A stretch of DNA of 64,000 nucleotides from Paraburkholderia tagetis. GTDB taxonomy: Bacteria > Pseudomonadota > Gammaproteobacteria > Burkholderiales > Burkholderiaceae. Positions within the stretch are counted from its first letter, which is position 1. Each line of letters begins with the position of its first letter. Under the pieces are notes generated by a model. It saw nothing but the letters and a program-made list of their open reading frames with translations, was not told where the DNA came from and searched no databases. Of the stretch, positions 18,675-27,717 are shown in pieces. Made by a program: the position numbers and the translations under genes. Where the stretch lies: contig NZ_JAKLJA010000009.1 in assembly GCF_022213065.1 (NCBI RefSeq), positions 155,964-219,963 of the forward strand, written 5' to 3'.

Positions 18675-18702
18675 AAAAAAAGCCCGGCGGACAGCGCCGG
18701 GC
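18675..18702 (-). terminator. intrinsic terminator reading leftward
   Basis: An A-run (18675-18681) followed by GCCCGGCG, loop GACAG, CGCCGGGC. On the minus strand this is a GC stem followed by a U-run, a second terminator for aroG behind the one at 18740. Confidence 0.7.
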
Positions 18703-18739
18703 GAACTGGAAGATCCGATTCGGCTGATTCAGCGGATCG

Positions 18740-18772
18740 AAAAAAACGCCCGGCGAAAATCGGGGCGTTTTT
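18740..18772. terminator. bidirectional intrinsic terminator between hmp and aroG
   Basis: AAAAACGCCC at 18742-18751 pairs with GGGCGTTTTT at 18763-18772; A- and T-tracts on either side serve both convergent genes. Confidence 0.85.
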
Positions 18773-18816
18773 CGTTGATGAGCGATGCAAAAACGCTCAG
18801 TTTCCCTCAGTTGCGC

Positions 18817-19890
18817 TCAGTTGCCGCTGCCGCGCGCGACGCGGCGCTGCTTGACCGCATCGGCGAGCCCTTCGAGCACGCCCACGCTTTCGTCCCAGCC
18901 GATGCACGCATCGGTGATGCTCTGGCCGTAGGTCAGCGCGCAGCCTTCCTTCAGATCCTGGCGGCCCGCCACGAGGTGCGACTCCACCATCACGCCGACG
19001 ATGCGCTCGTCGCCCGCCGCCACCTGGCGGCCGATGTCGGCGCAGACCGGAATCTGGTTCTCGTGCTTCTTCGAGCTGTTCGCGTGGCTCGCGTCGATCA
19101 TCAGGCGCGCCGCGAGCCCGGCCTTGCCGATGTCGCTGCACGCGACGTCCACGCTTGGCGCGTCATAGTTCGGCGTCTTGCCGCCGCGCAGGATCACGTG
19201 GCAGTCCTCGTTGCCGGCCGTCGAGACGATGGCCGAGTGGCCGCCCTTCGTCACCGAGAGGAAATGGTGCGGCTGCGAGGCGGCCTTGATCGCGTCCACG
19301 GCGATTTTCACGTTGCCGTCCGTGCCGTTCTTGAAGCCGACCGGGCACGAGAGGCCCGAAGCCAGCTCGCGGTGCACCTGCGACTCCGTCGTGCGCGCGC
19401 CGATCGCGCCCCACGAAACGAGGTCGGCGATGTACTGCGGGCTGATCATGTCGAGGTACTCGGTGCCCGCCGGCAGACCCAGCTCGTTGATCGAGACCAG
19501 CAGCTCGCGCGCGGTGCGCAGGCCGTCGTTGATCTTGAAGCTGTTGTCCATGTACGGATCGTTGATGAGGCCCTTCCAGCCCACCGTCGTGCGCGGCTTT
19601 TCGAAGTACACGCGCATCACGATCTCGAGCTCGTTCTTGAAGCGCTTGCGCTGCTCAACGAGCTTGTTCGCGTATTCGAGCGCGGCCTTGGTGTCGTGAA
19701 TCGAGCACGGTCCGACGATGACGATGAGGCGATCGTCCATGCCGTGCAGGATGCGGTGCATGGCGCGGCGCGATTCGAAGATCAGCGTCGACGCGGCTTC
19801 CGAGCACGGGAACTCGCGGATCAGGTGTGCGGGCGGCGTGAGTTCCTTGAGTTCGCGGATGCGGACATCGTCGGTATTGTGCGGGGGCAT
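18817..19890 (-). CDS. aroG: 3-deoxy-7-phosphoheptulonate synthase (class I, AroG type)
   Basis: 357 residues. Condenses phosphoenolpyruvate and erythrose 4-phosphate in the first step of the shikimate pathway. Class I signatures: VIVGPCSIHD, MRVYFEKPRTTVGWKGLINDP, WGAIGARTTESQVHRELASGLSCPVGFKNGTDG and DASHANSSKKH (metal and substrate ligands). The ATG at 19890 gives the standard MPPHNTDDVRI start. Monocistronic, terminated at 18740-18772. Which aromatic amino acid inhibits it cannot be told from sequence alone. Confidence 0.96.
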   Translation of the reverse strand: MPPHNTDDVRIRELKELTPPAHLIREFPCSEAASTLIFESRRAMHRILHGMDDRLIVIVGPCSIHDTKAALEYANKLVEQRKRFKNELEIVMRVYFEKPRTTVGWKGLINDPYMDNSFKINDGLRTARELLVSINELGLPAGTEYLDMISPQYIADLVSWGAIGARTTESQVHRELASGLSCPVGFKNGTDGNVKIAVDAIKAASQPHHFLSVTKGGHSAIVSTAGNEDCHVILRGGKTPNYDAPSVDVACSDIGKAGLAARLMIDASHANSSKKHENQIPVCADIGRQVAAGDERIVGVMVESHLVAGRQDLKEGCALTYGQSITDACIGWDESVGVLEGLADAVKQRRVARGSGN

Positions 19891-20013
19891 GTCGTTTTCT
19901 CCTGATCCTGTGTGTAGCCTGTATGTCGCGTGCCGGCGGTTGCCCGGAGGCGATGCTTCGAAAATCGGTTAAATGAAAATTGCTGCTCGGTGACGTGCGG
20001 TTACGTGGAAGGC

Positions 20014-20047
20014 AAAAAAAAACCGCCAGACTTTGCTGGCGGTTTTT
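20014..20047. terminator. strong terminator upstream of aroG
   Basis: CCGCCAG (20023-20029) and CTGGCGG (20036-20042) form a stem flanked by A and T runs on either side. It faces the 20048-20373 gap and separates tldD readthrough from aroG. The gap 19891-20373 holds this hairpin, the tldD hairpin at 20293-20325 and the aroG promoter region; no gene is seen in it. Confidence 0.8.
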
Positions 20048-20292
20048 CGTGTATTCGGGGTCCTGCGCGTACTATCAACCCTCTCGATCCGCCAGCGGTC
20101 TGAGATACCAAAAAAAGTAAAAGTAAAACTTCGTGGCGAACATGGCGGGTTGCTTGTCTGCTTACGGGTAACGGGTTCGTTACATCGAAAAGGGTGATTG
20201 CCTTTATACCCCGAGGTTCTCGTGGCTGGCAAGCTGGGTCGAACAAAAATGCGGGCTTTCCGCGACATTTTGGTATTGCATGCAGAAAATCC

Positions 20293-20325
20293 GCGCGGCG
20301 ATGCGGGTTTTCCGCATCGCCGCGC
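20293..20325 (-). terminator. perfect 14-bp hairpin after tldD
   Basis: GCGCGGCGATGCGG and CCGCATCGCCGCGC pair over 14 bp without a mismatch around a GTTTT loop, 48 nt past the tldD stop. Only a short T-run (four) follows on the minus strand, so it is either a weak terminator or a 3'-end stabiliser. Confidence 0.6.
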
Positions 20326-20373
20326 ATGAATCCTGCAGTTCGGCGGCCTCCCGGCGGAGAGACGCCTGGTCGT

Positions 20374-21840
20374 TTAGACCGTGCCGCCCACCGTCATGCG
20401 GTCGATGCGCAGCGTCGGCTGGCCCACGCCCACGGGCACGCTCTGGCCCTCCTTGCCGCACACGCCCACGCCCGAGTCGAGGCGCATGTCGTTGCCGATC
20501 ATGCTCACGTACTTGAGCGATTCCGGGCCGCTGCCGATCAGCGTCGCGCCCTTCACGGGGTAGGTGATCTTGCCGTCCTCGATCATGTATGCCTCGGAGG
20601 CCGAGAACACGAACTTGCCGTTGGTGATGTCGACCTGGCCGCCGCCGAAGTTCACGGCATAAAGGCCGTTCTTCACCGAAGCGATGATCTCCTGCGGATC
20701 CTTGTCGCCGTTGAGCATGTAGGTGTTGGTCATGCGCGGCATCGGCAGCGCGGCGTACGACTCGCGGCGCGCGTTGCCGGTCACGGGCATCTTCATGAGG
20801 CGCGCGTTGAGCGAGTCCTGGATGTAGCCCTTGAGAATGCCGTCCTCGATCAGCGTCGTGCACTGCGTGGGGTTGCCTTCGTCGTCGATGTTGAGCGACC
20901 CGCGGCGGTTGGGCAGCGTGCCGTCGTCGACCACCGTGACGCCCTTGGCGGCCACGCGCTGGCCGATCTGGCCCGCGAACGCCGACGAGCCCTTGCGGTT
21001 GAAGTCGCCTTCCAGGCCGTGGCCGATGGCTTCGTGCAGCAGCACGCCGGGCCAGCCCGGGCCGAGCACGACGGACATCGCGCCAGCCGGAGCCGGGCGC
21101 GCTTCCAGATTGACGAGCGCCGCGTGCACGGCGTCGTCGACGTACTTCGAGAGAATGTCGTCGGTGAAGTAGCCGTAGTCGAAGCGGCCGCCGCCGCCGC
21201 CGTTGCCGATTTCGCGGCGGCCGTTCTGCTCGGCGATCACCGTGACCGAGACGCGCACGAGCGGGCGGATGTCGGCGGCGAGCGCGCCGTCGCTGCGCGC
21301 GACCAGCACCACGTCGTATTCACCCGCGAGCGCGGCCATCACTTGGGTGACGCGCGGGTCGCGGCCACGCGCCATCTGCTCGATGCGCTCGAGCAGCTTC
21401 ACCTTTTCGGTGGCTTCGAGCGAGGAAAGCGGATCGGAGGGCAGATACAGATCGCGGCCCGCGATGCCCGTGAGCGAGGTGGCCACCTTGATCTTCTGCT
21501 TGCCGCCGCCGGCCTGCGCGATCGAGCGCGTGGCGATGGCCGCCTGGCGGATCGCCTCGGGCGAGAGGTCGTCGGAATAGGCGAAGGCGGTGCGCTCGCC
21601 GGAGACGGCGCGCACGCCTACACCCTGGTCGATGCTGAAGCTGCCCGACTTGACGATGCCTTCCTCCAGGCTCCAGGCCTCGCTGCGCGTGGTCTGGAAG
21701 TAGAGGTCGGCGTAGTCGACGCGGTGCGTGAAAATCTCGCCGAGCGTGCGCGTGAGCACTGCCTCGTCGAGGCCGTAGGGCGTAAGGAGCAGGTCCTTCG
21801 CGGTCGCCAGATTGCGGATGCCGGGTTCGATGATATTCAT
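20374..21840 (-). CDS. tldD: metalloprotease TldD
   Basis: 488 residues from [12 protein letters not shown]; an earlier ATG adds 8 unusual residues and is rejected. TldD with TldE/PmbA forms a heterodimeric Zn protease that matures microcin and CcdA-type peptides. The Zn motif [11 protein letters not shown] is present, with the Gly-rich [12 protein letters not shown] segment ahead of it and the conserved C-terminal [15 protein letters not shown] and [23 protein letters not shown]. The partner pmbA is not in the window. It follows the nitrilase-family gene by 108 nt on the same strand. Confidence 0.95.
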   Translation of the reverse strand: MNIIEPGIRNLATAKDLLLTPYGLDEAVLTRTLGEIFTHRVDYADLYFQTTRSEAWSLEEGIVKSGSFSIDQGVGVRAVSGERTAFAYSDDLSPEAIRQAAIATRSIAQAGGGKQKIKVATSLTGIAGRDLYLPSDPLSSLEATEKVKLLERIEQMARGRDPRVTQVMAALAGEYDVVLVARSDGALAADIRPLVRVSVTVIAEQNGRREIGNGGGGGRFDYGYFTDDILSKYVDDAVHAALVNLEARPAPAGAMSVVLGPGWPGVLLHEAIGHGLEGDFNRKGSSAFAGQIGQRVAAKGVTVVDDGTLPNRRGSLNIDDEGNPTQCTTLIEDGILKGYIQDSLNARLMKMPVTGNARRESYAALPMPRMTNTYMLNGDKDPQEIIASVKNGLYAVNFGGGQVDITNGKFVFSASEAYMIEDGKITYPVKGATLIGSGPESLKYVSMIGNDMRLDSGVGVCGKEGQSVPVGVGQPTLRIDRMTVGGTV

Positions 21841-21948
21841 GCGCTCAGTAAGCTTGTTAAGCAATCTCGGTAAGCAGTGGCTGTTGGATTAGATTCGGGC
21901 GTAGCGTCCTGAAATCAAGCGCTTCGGTTGCTGTTCCAGAATGGCGTG

Positions 21949-22830
21949 TCAGGGGCAATCGAGCACGCGGTGCCGCCACGCCGGCAGGCTCGCGCGCACG
22001 GCGGCCATGCGTTCGAGGTCGATGTCGCCGATCACCACGCCGGGATTTTCGTCGCGCACATCGACAATCTCGCCCCACGGGTCGATCAGCATGCTATGGC
22101 CCCAGGTGCGGCGGCCGTTCTCGTGCTGGCCGCCTTGCGCCGCAGCGAGCACGTAGCACTGGTTCTCGACCGCCCGGGCGCGCAGCAGGATTTCCCAGTG
22201 CGCGCGGCCCGTGGTGTACGTGAACGCGGACGGCACCACCATCAGCGCGCAGTCTCCCATGCGCCGGTAAAGCTCGGGAAAGCGCAGATCGTAGCAGACC
22301 GACAGCCCGACGCGGCCGAACGGCGCGTCGAAGGTGCGCACCTCGGCGCCGGGGCGGATCGTGCGCGCCTCGTCGAACGATTCGGTGCCTTTTTCGAAGC
22401 TGAAGAGGTGGATTTTGTCGTAGCGCGCCCGCTCGGCGCCGCTCGGGTCGAACACGAGCGTGGTGTTCAGCACGCGGGTTTCCTCTGGCGCTTTTAGTGG
22501 CAGCGTGCCGCCGATGATCCACACGCCGTGGCGCTTCGCGGCATCGGCGAGAAAACGCTGGATCGGGCCGTCTCCGTAGGCTTCGCGGATGGCGAGCTTG
22601 TCGTGCTCCTTGTGGCCCATGAAGCAGAAGTATTCGGGCAGCAGCACGAGGCGCGCGCCCTGGCTCGCAGCCTGCGCGATCAGGCGCCCGGCGTCGGCCA
22701 GGTTGCGCTCGCGATCGGGCGTGCTGACCATCTGCAACGCGGCGACGCGCGTGACGCGAAGTGGCGTGGCAGTCGGCGCGGCGGTCGAATCGCTGGAGGC
22801 GGGCGTTGCGGGAGAGGGCTTATCGCTCAT
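21949..22830 (-). CDS. carbon-nitrogen hydrolase, Nit1/Nit2-like amidase
   Basis: 293 residues from MSDKPSPAT. Nitrilase superfamily with the full catalytic triad: Glu in LLPEYFCFMG, Lys in YDKIHLFSFEKG and Cys in SVCYDLRFPELYR. The Nit branch hydrolyses deaminated glutathione or 2-oxoglutaramate-type amides as metabolite repair; the exact substrate is inferred from the family. A Ser/Thr/Pro-rich tail of about 25 residues precedes the domain. Same strand and order as yhdP-like gene, this gene, then tldD, an arrangement seen in many beta-proteobacteria. Confidence 0.9.
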   Translation of the reverse strand: MSDKPSPATPASSDSTAAPTATPLRVTRVAALQMVSTPDRERNLADAGRLIAQAASQGARLVLLPEYFCFMGHKEHDKLAIREAYGDGPIQRFLADAAKRHGVWIIGGTLPLKAPEETRVLNTTLVFDPSGAERARYDKIHLFSFEKGTESFDEARTIRPGAEVRTFDAPFGRVGLSVCYDLRFPELYRRMGDCALMVVPSAFTYTTGRAHWEILLRARAVENQCYVLAAAQGGQHENGRRTWGHSMLIDPWGEIVDVRDENPGVVIGDIDLERMAAVRASLPAWRHRVLDCP

Positions 22831-23038
22831 CGACGGCTCTTGAATGAACAGAAAAGGGTGGTCCCGGGAACGGTGCGTCGTGTGGCGCAATCCTCGGCAC
22901 AGACTCGCATGCTCCGTGCCCGGCAGGCGGCGGCCCTGGCCGCATCGGTGGCCCCGGCGGCCTCGGTGGCTTCGGTGACATCGGCCATCGGAGTCCGGCG
23001 CGAGGGCGCGCGGCGAGCCGATGGGTCTCTCAGGTCTC

Positions 23039-26000
23039 TCAATGCGCCGCCGCGGGAACCTGCGCGTTCATCTTACCCTGATCGCCCTGTACCCGCTCGA
23101 CGAGCGGTTTGGACCAGGAACCCGTGATTGCGTAGGTGCGCGCCAGCGTCGCTTCGACGGTATGCAGGAGCGCGAAATCGGCGATCAGCGCGCCAAGGCC
23201 GAAGAGCGGGTTGATGATCGCCGCGGCAATCACGCCCGCGCCGGCGCTCACCGTGGGCACGACATGCACGCGCAGGTCCTGGGTCTTGCCGGCGAGGTCG
23301 ATGTTGCCCGTCATCTGCGCGCGGCCCGGCGCGGTCACGATCTTGAAGTCGTCCGTGCGGCCGATGCCGTTCTGGATCGTTCCGGTGCCCGTCACGCTCG
23401 TGAAGGGCAGGCCGGTGCCCATCACGTCGCGGAAGTCCATGTCGGGATAGTGCGCGAGGCTTTGCAGGCTCAGCACCCCGAGCAGCGACGCCACGCCCTG
23501 ATTGACCTTGAGGATCTGGCCGTGGTGCAGGTCGAGCGCGAGGTTGCCGTCGAGCGTCGGATAGTCGACCACGGTGGGGCCGCCGCGCCACGCCAGCTTG
23601 CCGGTCAGCGTGCCTTGGCCGCCCTTGATCACATGCGCCACGCCCGCGCGTTCGAGCAGCGCGCCCGCGTCCTTGATGTCGAGGTGGAAGTCGAGCGCGG
23701 TGCGGCGCGGCGTTTCGGTGGTGTGGCCGGCGATATCGGCGGGCGGCGATTCGTCGCCGATGGCGCGCCAGCTCTCGGTCGCGGTGAAATGCGCGGCCGG
23801 GTTGGCGATGTCGAGCGTGTCGAGCTGCCAGACCGGCACGCCGTTGTCGACGTAGTTATGGGCGTTCATCTGCAGGCGGCCGAGGTCGTGGCCGCGCACG
23901 ATGAGCTGGTTCACGACGAGGTCGATCGACGGCATGTTCTGGGCGCGCTGCGACATGGCCTGGCCGAGCAGGTCGTTCTCGGTCGCGGCGGGCACGACGA
24001 GGCGGGCGAGCTGCGCTTCGAGCGTGCCGGGCGAGCCCGCCACGGGGCCGGGCTTCCACGCGACGTGGCCCGAGACCTGGTTCGACGCGACGTTGGCCTG
24101 CCACTCCTTGCCGGTGCGCGTGGCGCCCACGATCACGTTTTCCCAGTGACGCTTGAGCAGCGTGAGCATGCCGACGTGGACGGCGAAGCGCGAGGGCAGG
24201 TAGGGCGCGAACGCGCTGCCGGGGATGGGCGGATTGACGGTGCTCGCCGTTGCCTGCGACGCGGGTTGTGCCGGCGTGGCGGTTGCCGACGTTTGCGAAG
24301 CGGGGCGCGCGGCTGACGCGTCCGCTTGCTCGCCGCCACGGGCTTCGTGCGTGGCGCTTGCTGCGCTTTGCGCCGGATGGGTTGCCGGGCTGGCTGCGGG
24401 ACCCGTCGCCGGGGTTACCGTTGCCGGGGTTACCGTCGCGATAGCCGCTGCGGCTTCGCTCGCCGCCGCCGTGCCGCGCAGCTCCTGCGCGACGCGGCGC
24501 CATGCATCGGCGTCGAAGGTGGGCACGTCGACCACCGCGATCACACCATCGGCGGGCAGATCGGCGGACCGGTTCATGGCGATCACGCCGCGCACCACGC
24601 CCGGCACGTGGCCCGGATTGCGGCGCAGCACGTAGCGCGCCGCGAGCGGTCCGAGCGCGAGATCGGCGTGTTCGTACTGGGAGGCGTCGGTGGCGGCCAT
24701 CACCGTGCTCGTATCGTTGCTGTCGCCGGTGCCGGGCTGCAGCTCGAAGCGCAGCGGCATCCGCGCGCCGGCGGCCTTGCCGAACGGCGCGGGCAGGTCG
24801 ATGGCCAGATCGGTCAGATCCGAGTGCGCCTTCACGTCGGGCAGGTGGCCGCGCTCGCCCGCCACCGAGAGCGACCAGGGCGCCGAGCCCGAGAAGCGGC
24901 CGAGCACCGCGGCCGCCGTGCCATGCAGGTTCAGGCTGCGCGCCGCGTTCGCATCCACGGCCACGTTGCCCGCGAGGTTCATGGCATAGCGGCCGTCCTC
25001 GCTCAAGCCGCCGTTTGCGCGCACGTCGCCGCCGAGGAAGCGTCCGGTGAGCCGCTCCACTTGCGCGCTGCGGTTCGTGAAGCGCACCTTGCCGGTGAGG
25101 CTGGAAAGCGGCGGCACGTTATCGGTGGTGAGCGTGTCGTTTTCGAAGCCGATGGCGCCCGCCACGTTCACCTTCGGCATCGGCTTGCGCGGGATCGTGA
25201 GCTTGAGCGCGAAGGTGGCCGGACCCTGGGCGTGTATCTTCTCGGTCGCATGCTTCGTCATCGCGCCGATCGAGCTGTTATCCGCGTAGTCGAGCAGATC
25301 CGCGAGCGGCCCGCGTCCGGCGCCCTCGATCACGAGATCGGAGCCCTTGATGCCCAACTCGTCGATGCGCCCGCTCACGTCGCGCAGCACGAAGTCGCGG
25401 TAATGGCCGCGCGTCACGTCAAAGCGCAGCTTGTTCTCGTGGAGCCGGAACACACCGTCGATGCCATCGAACGCGGGCCAGACGTTGGGCGCGCCGTTGC
25501 GCATCGTCTTCGGCGGATACGGCGTCGGGTCGAAGCGCCCATGCTGGAACGGCGCGACGATGCGAAACTGGCCCGCTTGCGGGTCGCGCGAGTAGGGGAA
25601 TTTGGCGAGATCGCCATGAATCTCGATCGTCCCGCCCTTCGAGACACCCGCCCGGAGCCCGTGGTCCAGATAGGTGCGGGTCTTCTCGCTGATGCTGGTG
25701 GGCAGATAGCGCGGGATGGCCGCGACCTGTGCCGTGTCGAATTTGGCGACGAGGTCGAGCGCGCCGCGCCCGTGGCCGGGGTTCGTGTAGTGCGCGGTCA
25801 TGTTCGCGCGCGCGTCGGCGTTCTGCACGCCCAGCTCGCTCACATCGACGGCAAATGCCTTGAGCTTGTCGCCGGGTTGGCGCTGCGCGGCGATCGTCCA
25901 GCTCATCGCGCCCCAGAGCCGGTCGAACTTCAGGCGCGGATCGTCGAACACGCCCGGCAGCGTGAGGATGGTCGCGGCCGTATCGAGGTGGAGCTTGCCG

Positions 26001-27508
26001 TGCGATTCGTCGGCATCGACTTGCCCCCAGAGGTTCTCGACACCGGGCAGGCCCGCGCGCGGATGGCCGCGCGGCGTGAGGCCGGGCCCCGGCTCCTGGG
26101 CCGCCACACTGATACCTTGCAGGTCGCCCTTGAAGCGGTAACGGACCACCGGCTCGACGCTCGTGGCGCGCTGCTCGGCGGCCGCTTCGCCCCCTTCGGG
26201 CGTGGCGCGTTCCATCGCGAGTTCGTAATCGGCGATCACGCCTTGCGGATTGAAGCGCACGAGCGCGTTCTGCACGCGCCCCGGCAGCGGCAGCGCGCGC
26301 ATGAATTCGGTGAGGATGCCCAGGTCGATGCGGTCGCCGTTCACCGAAAAGAGCTGGCCGTGCTGCAGCGACTCCCGGCGCAAACGCCCATCCAGCGTCG
26401 TGAACGCGAGCGAGCGCGTGAGCGGCGTGCCGTCGTCGAGCGGCGGCTGCCCGAGCTCGGCATGGAAGTCGTGCATCTGCAGCGTGTAGTCGCCGGGCTC
26501 GATGCCGAGGCGCCAGCTGAACTGCGCGACCGGCAAGTCGAGGCGCGGCTGGGTCGGCTTGGTGCGCAGCGCGACGTCGTTGCCGTTCAGAACGCCGTCG
26601 GCGGACTTGATGCGGCCCGCCTCGAAGTGCGCCCAGATCGCATTGTCGATGCGTCCTGCATATGTCTCGAGCGGCAAGTGGATGTAGCGCGCGAGCGTCG
26701 GCAGGTCGACGGGGCCGGTCGAGATATAGGCGTCGCCGCTCCAGGCGATGGGCTTGCCCGCCTGGGCGAAGCGCCCGTGCCGGAAGTGCGCGCGGAAATC
26801 GAGCGGCCCGTGCAGCACCGTGCCCTCGGCGGGCGCCTGCAGCGCGATGCGGTGGTCGTAGCCGTCGTTGAGGATGGCGACGCGAATGTTCGAGAGCTTG
26901 AGTTCGGGCACATCGCGCGTGGCGTCGTTCCAGCGCAGCGTGCCGCCTCGCAGGACGATGGCCTGCTGGCGCATGAGCCAGGTCGTGAAGGTTGCATTGC
27001 CCGTGTGCGCCGTGGGCACGGGCACGCCGGCGACCGTGAGCGTGCCGTCGTCTTCGCGGGCAATCAGCACGTCGGGGCGCTCGACCACGACGCTCGAGAG
27101 CAGCGGCTCGAAGAGCACGAGCGAGCGCCACGAGAGCGCCGCCGTGGCGTGCGGCACGTTCAGCGCGATATTGCCGTGGCGGTCGCGGATCGTCAGGCCC
27201 GCGACATCGATGCCGGGCTGAAAGCCCGACCAGTGTGGCGAGAGCTTGCCGATGCGAAATTCGGCGTGGATCTTCTCGGAGACGAGCTTTTCGATGCGCG
27301 GACGAAAATCGTCGACGTAAGGCAGCACCACATAGCGCATCCCGAGCAGCAGCACCGCGACGATGAAATAGAGGACCAGCGCGATACACGCCAGCACGCG
27401 AAACGTGTGACGAAGAACAGGGTGATGGTCGTGTGAGCCCGCACCTGCATTCTCCCGGCGGGCATGTCCGGTTTGTTGCGGGCCGGCGGGGTCGTTACGC
27501 TCGGACAT
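23039..27508 (-). CDS. YhdP-like AsmA-family envelope protein
   Basis: 1489 residues from MSERNDPAGPQQ. An N-terminal cytoplasmic tail of about 30 residues and one membrane helix (CIALVLYFIVAVLLLGM) lead into a very long periplasmic region. This fits the YhdP/TamB/AsmA bridge proteins that carry phospholipid across the periplasm to the outer membrane. The DUF3971-type body and AsmA-like C-terminus (DYPTLDGNLALDLHHGQILKVN, INPLFGLGALIADFALL) are visible. A Pro/Ala/Thr-rich linker (about residues 1050-1110 as encoded around 24230-24470) looks disordered. Divergent from glnE. Confidence 0.88.
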   Translation of the reverse strand: MSERNDPAGPQQTGHARRENAGAGSHDHHPVLRHTFRVLACIALVLYFIVAVLLLGMRYVVLPYVDDFRPRIEKLVSEKIHAEFRIGKLSPHWSGFQPGIDVAGLTIRDRHGNIALNVPHATAALSWRSLVLFEPLLSSVVVERPDVLIAREDDGTLTVAGVPVPTAHTGNATFTTWLMRQQAIVLRGGTLRWNDATRDVPELKLSNIRVAILNDGYDHRIALQAPAEGTVLHGPLDFRAHFRHGRFAQAGKPIAWSGDAYISTGPVDLPTLARYIHLPLETYAGRIDNAIWAHFEAGRIKSADGVLNGNDVALRTKPTQPRLDLPVAQFSWRLGIEPGDYTLQMHDFHAELGQPPLDDGTPLTRSLAFTTLDGRLRRESLQHGQLFSVNGDRIDLGILTEFMRALPLPGRVQNALVRFNPQGVIADYELAMERATPEGGEAAAEQRATSVEPVVRYRFKGDLQGISVAAQEPGPGLTPRGHPRAGLPGVENLWGQVDADESHGKLHLDTAATILTLPGVFDDPRLKFDRLWGAMSWTIAAQRQPGDKLKAFAVDVSELGVQNADARANMTAHYTNPGHGRGALDLVAKFDTAQVAAIPRYLPTSISEKTRTYLDHGLRAGVSKGGTIEIHGDLAKFPYSRDPQAGQFRIVAPFQHGRFDPTPYPPKTMRNGAPNVWPAFDGIDGVFRLHENKLRFDVTRGHYRDFVLRDVSGRIDELGIKGSDLVIEGAGRGPLADLLDYADNSSIGAMTKHATEKIHAQGPATFALKLTIPRKPMPKVNVAGAIGFENDTLTTDNVPPLSSLTGKVRFTNRSAQVERLTGRFLGGDVRANGGLSEDGRYAMNLAGNVAVDANAARSLNLHGTAAAVLGRFSGSAPWSLSVAGERGHLPDVKAHSDLTDLAIDLPAPFGKAAGARMPLRFELQPGTGDSNDTSTVMAATDASQYEHADLALGPLAARYVLRRNPGHVPGVVRGVIAMNRSADLPADGVIAVVDVPTFDADAWRRVAQELRGTAAASEAAAAIATVTPATVTPATGPAASPATHPAQSAASATHEARGGEQADASAARPASQTSATATPAQPASQATASTVNPPIPGSAFAPYLPSRFAVHVGMLTLLKRHWENVIVGATRTGKEWQANVASNQVSGHVAWKPGPVAGSPGTLEAQLARLVVPAATENDLLGQAMSQRAQNMPSIDLVVNQLIVRGHDLGRLQMNAHNYVDNGVPVWQLDTLDIANPAAHFTATESWRAIGDESPPADIAGHTTETPRRTALDFHLDIKDAGALLERAGVAHVIKGGQGTLTGKLAWRGGPTVVDYPTLDGNLALDLHHGQILKVNQGVASLLGVLSLQSLAHYPDMDFRDVMGTGLPFTSVTGTGTIQNGIGRTDDFKIVTAPGRAQMTGNIDLAGKTQDLRVHVVPTVSAGAGVIAAAIINPLFGLGALIADFALLHTVEATLARTYAITGSWSKPLVERVQGDQGKMNAQVPAAAH

Positions 27509-27717
27509 GCTGCGGCGGGTGGGGTATGGTAGCGTTGCGTTCTGACGTCGAAATGTATCACAGGGGGCCATGGGGCCGGCCATCCGGAGAAGCCGGGATG
27601 GCTTGCTGCGCGCTTGTGCACGGGGTTCTTCGCACGGCGGCGGGGGCGGCTGAAGCAATGCCGATGTTCACCCACCCTCCACCCAGCCCCCGCTCCACGA
27701 GCCGGGCAAGATCCACC

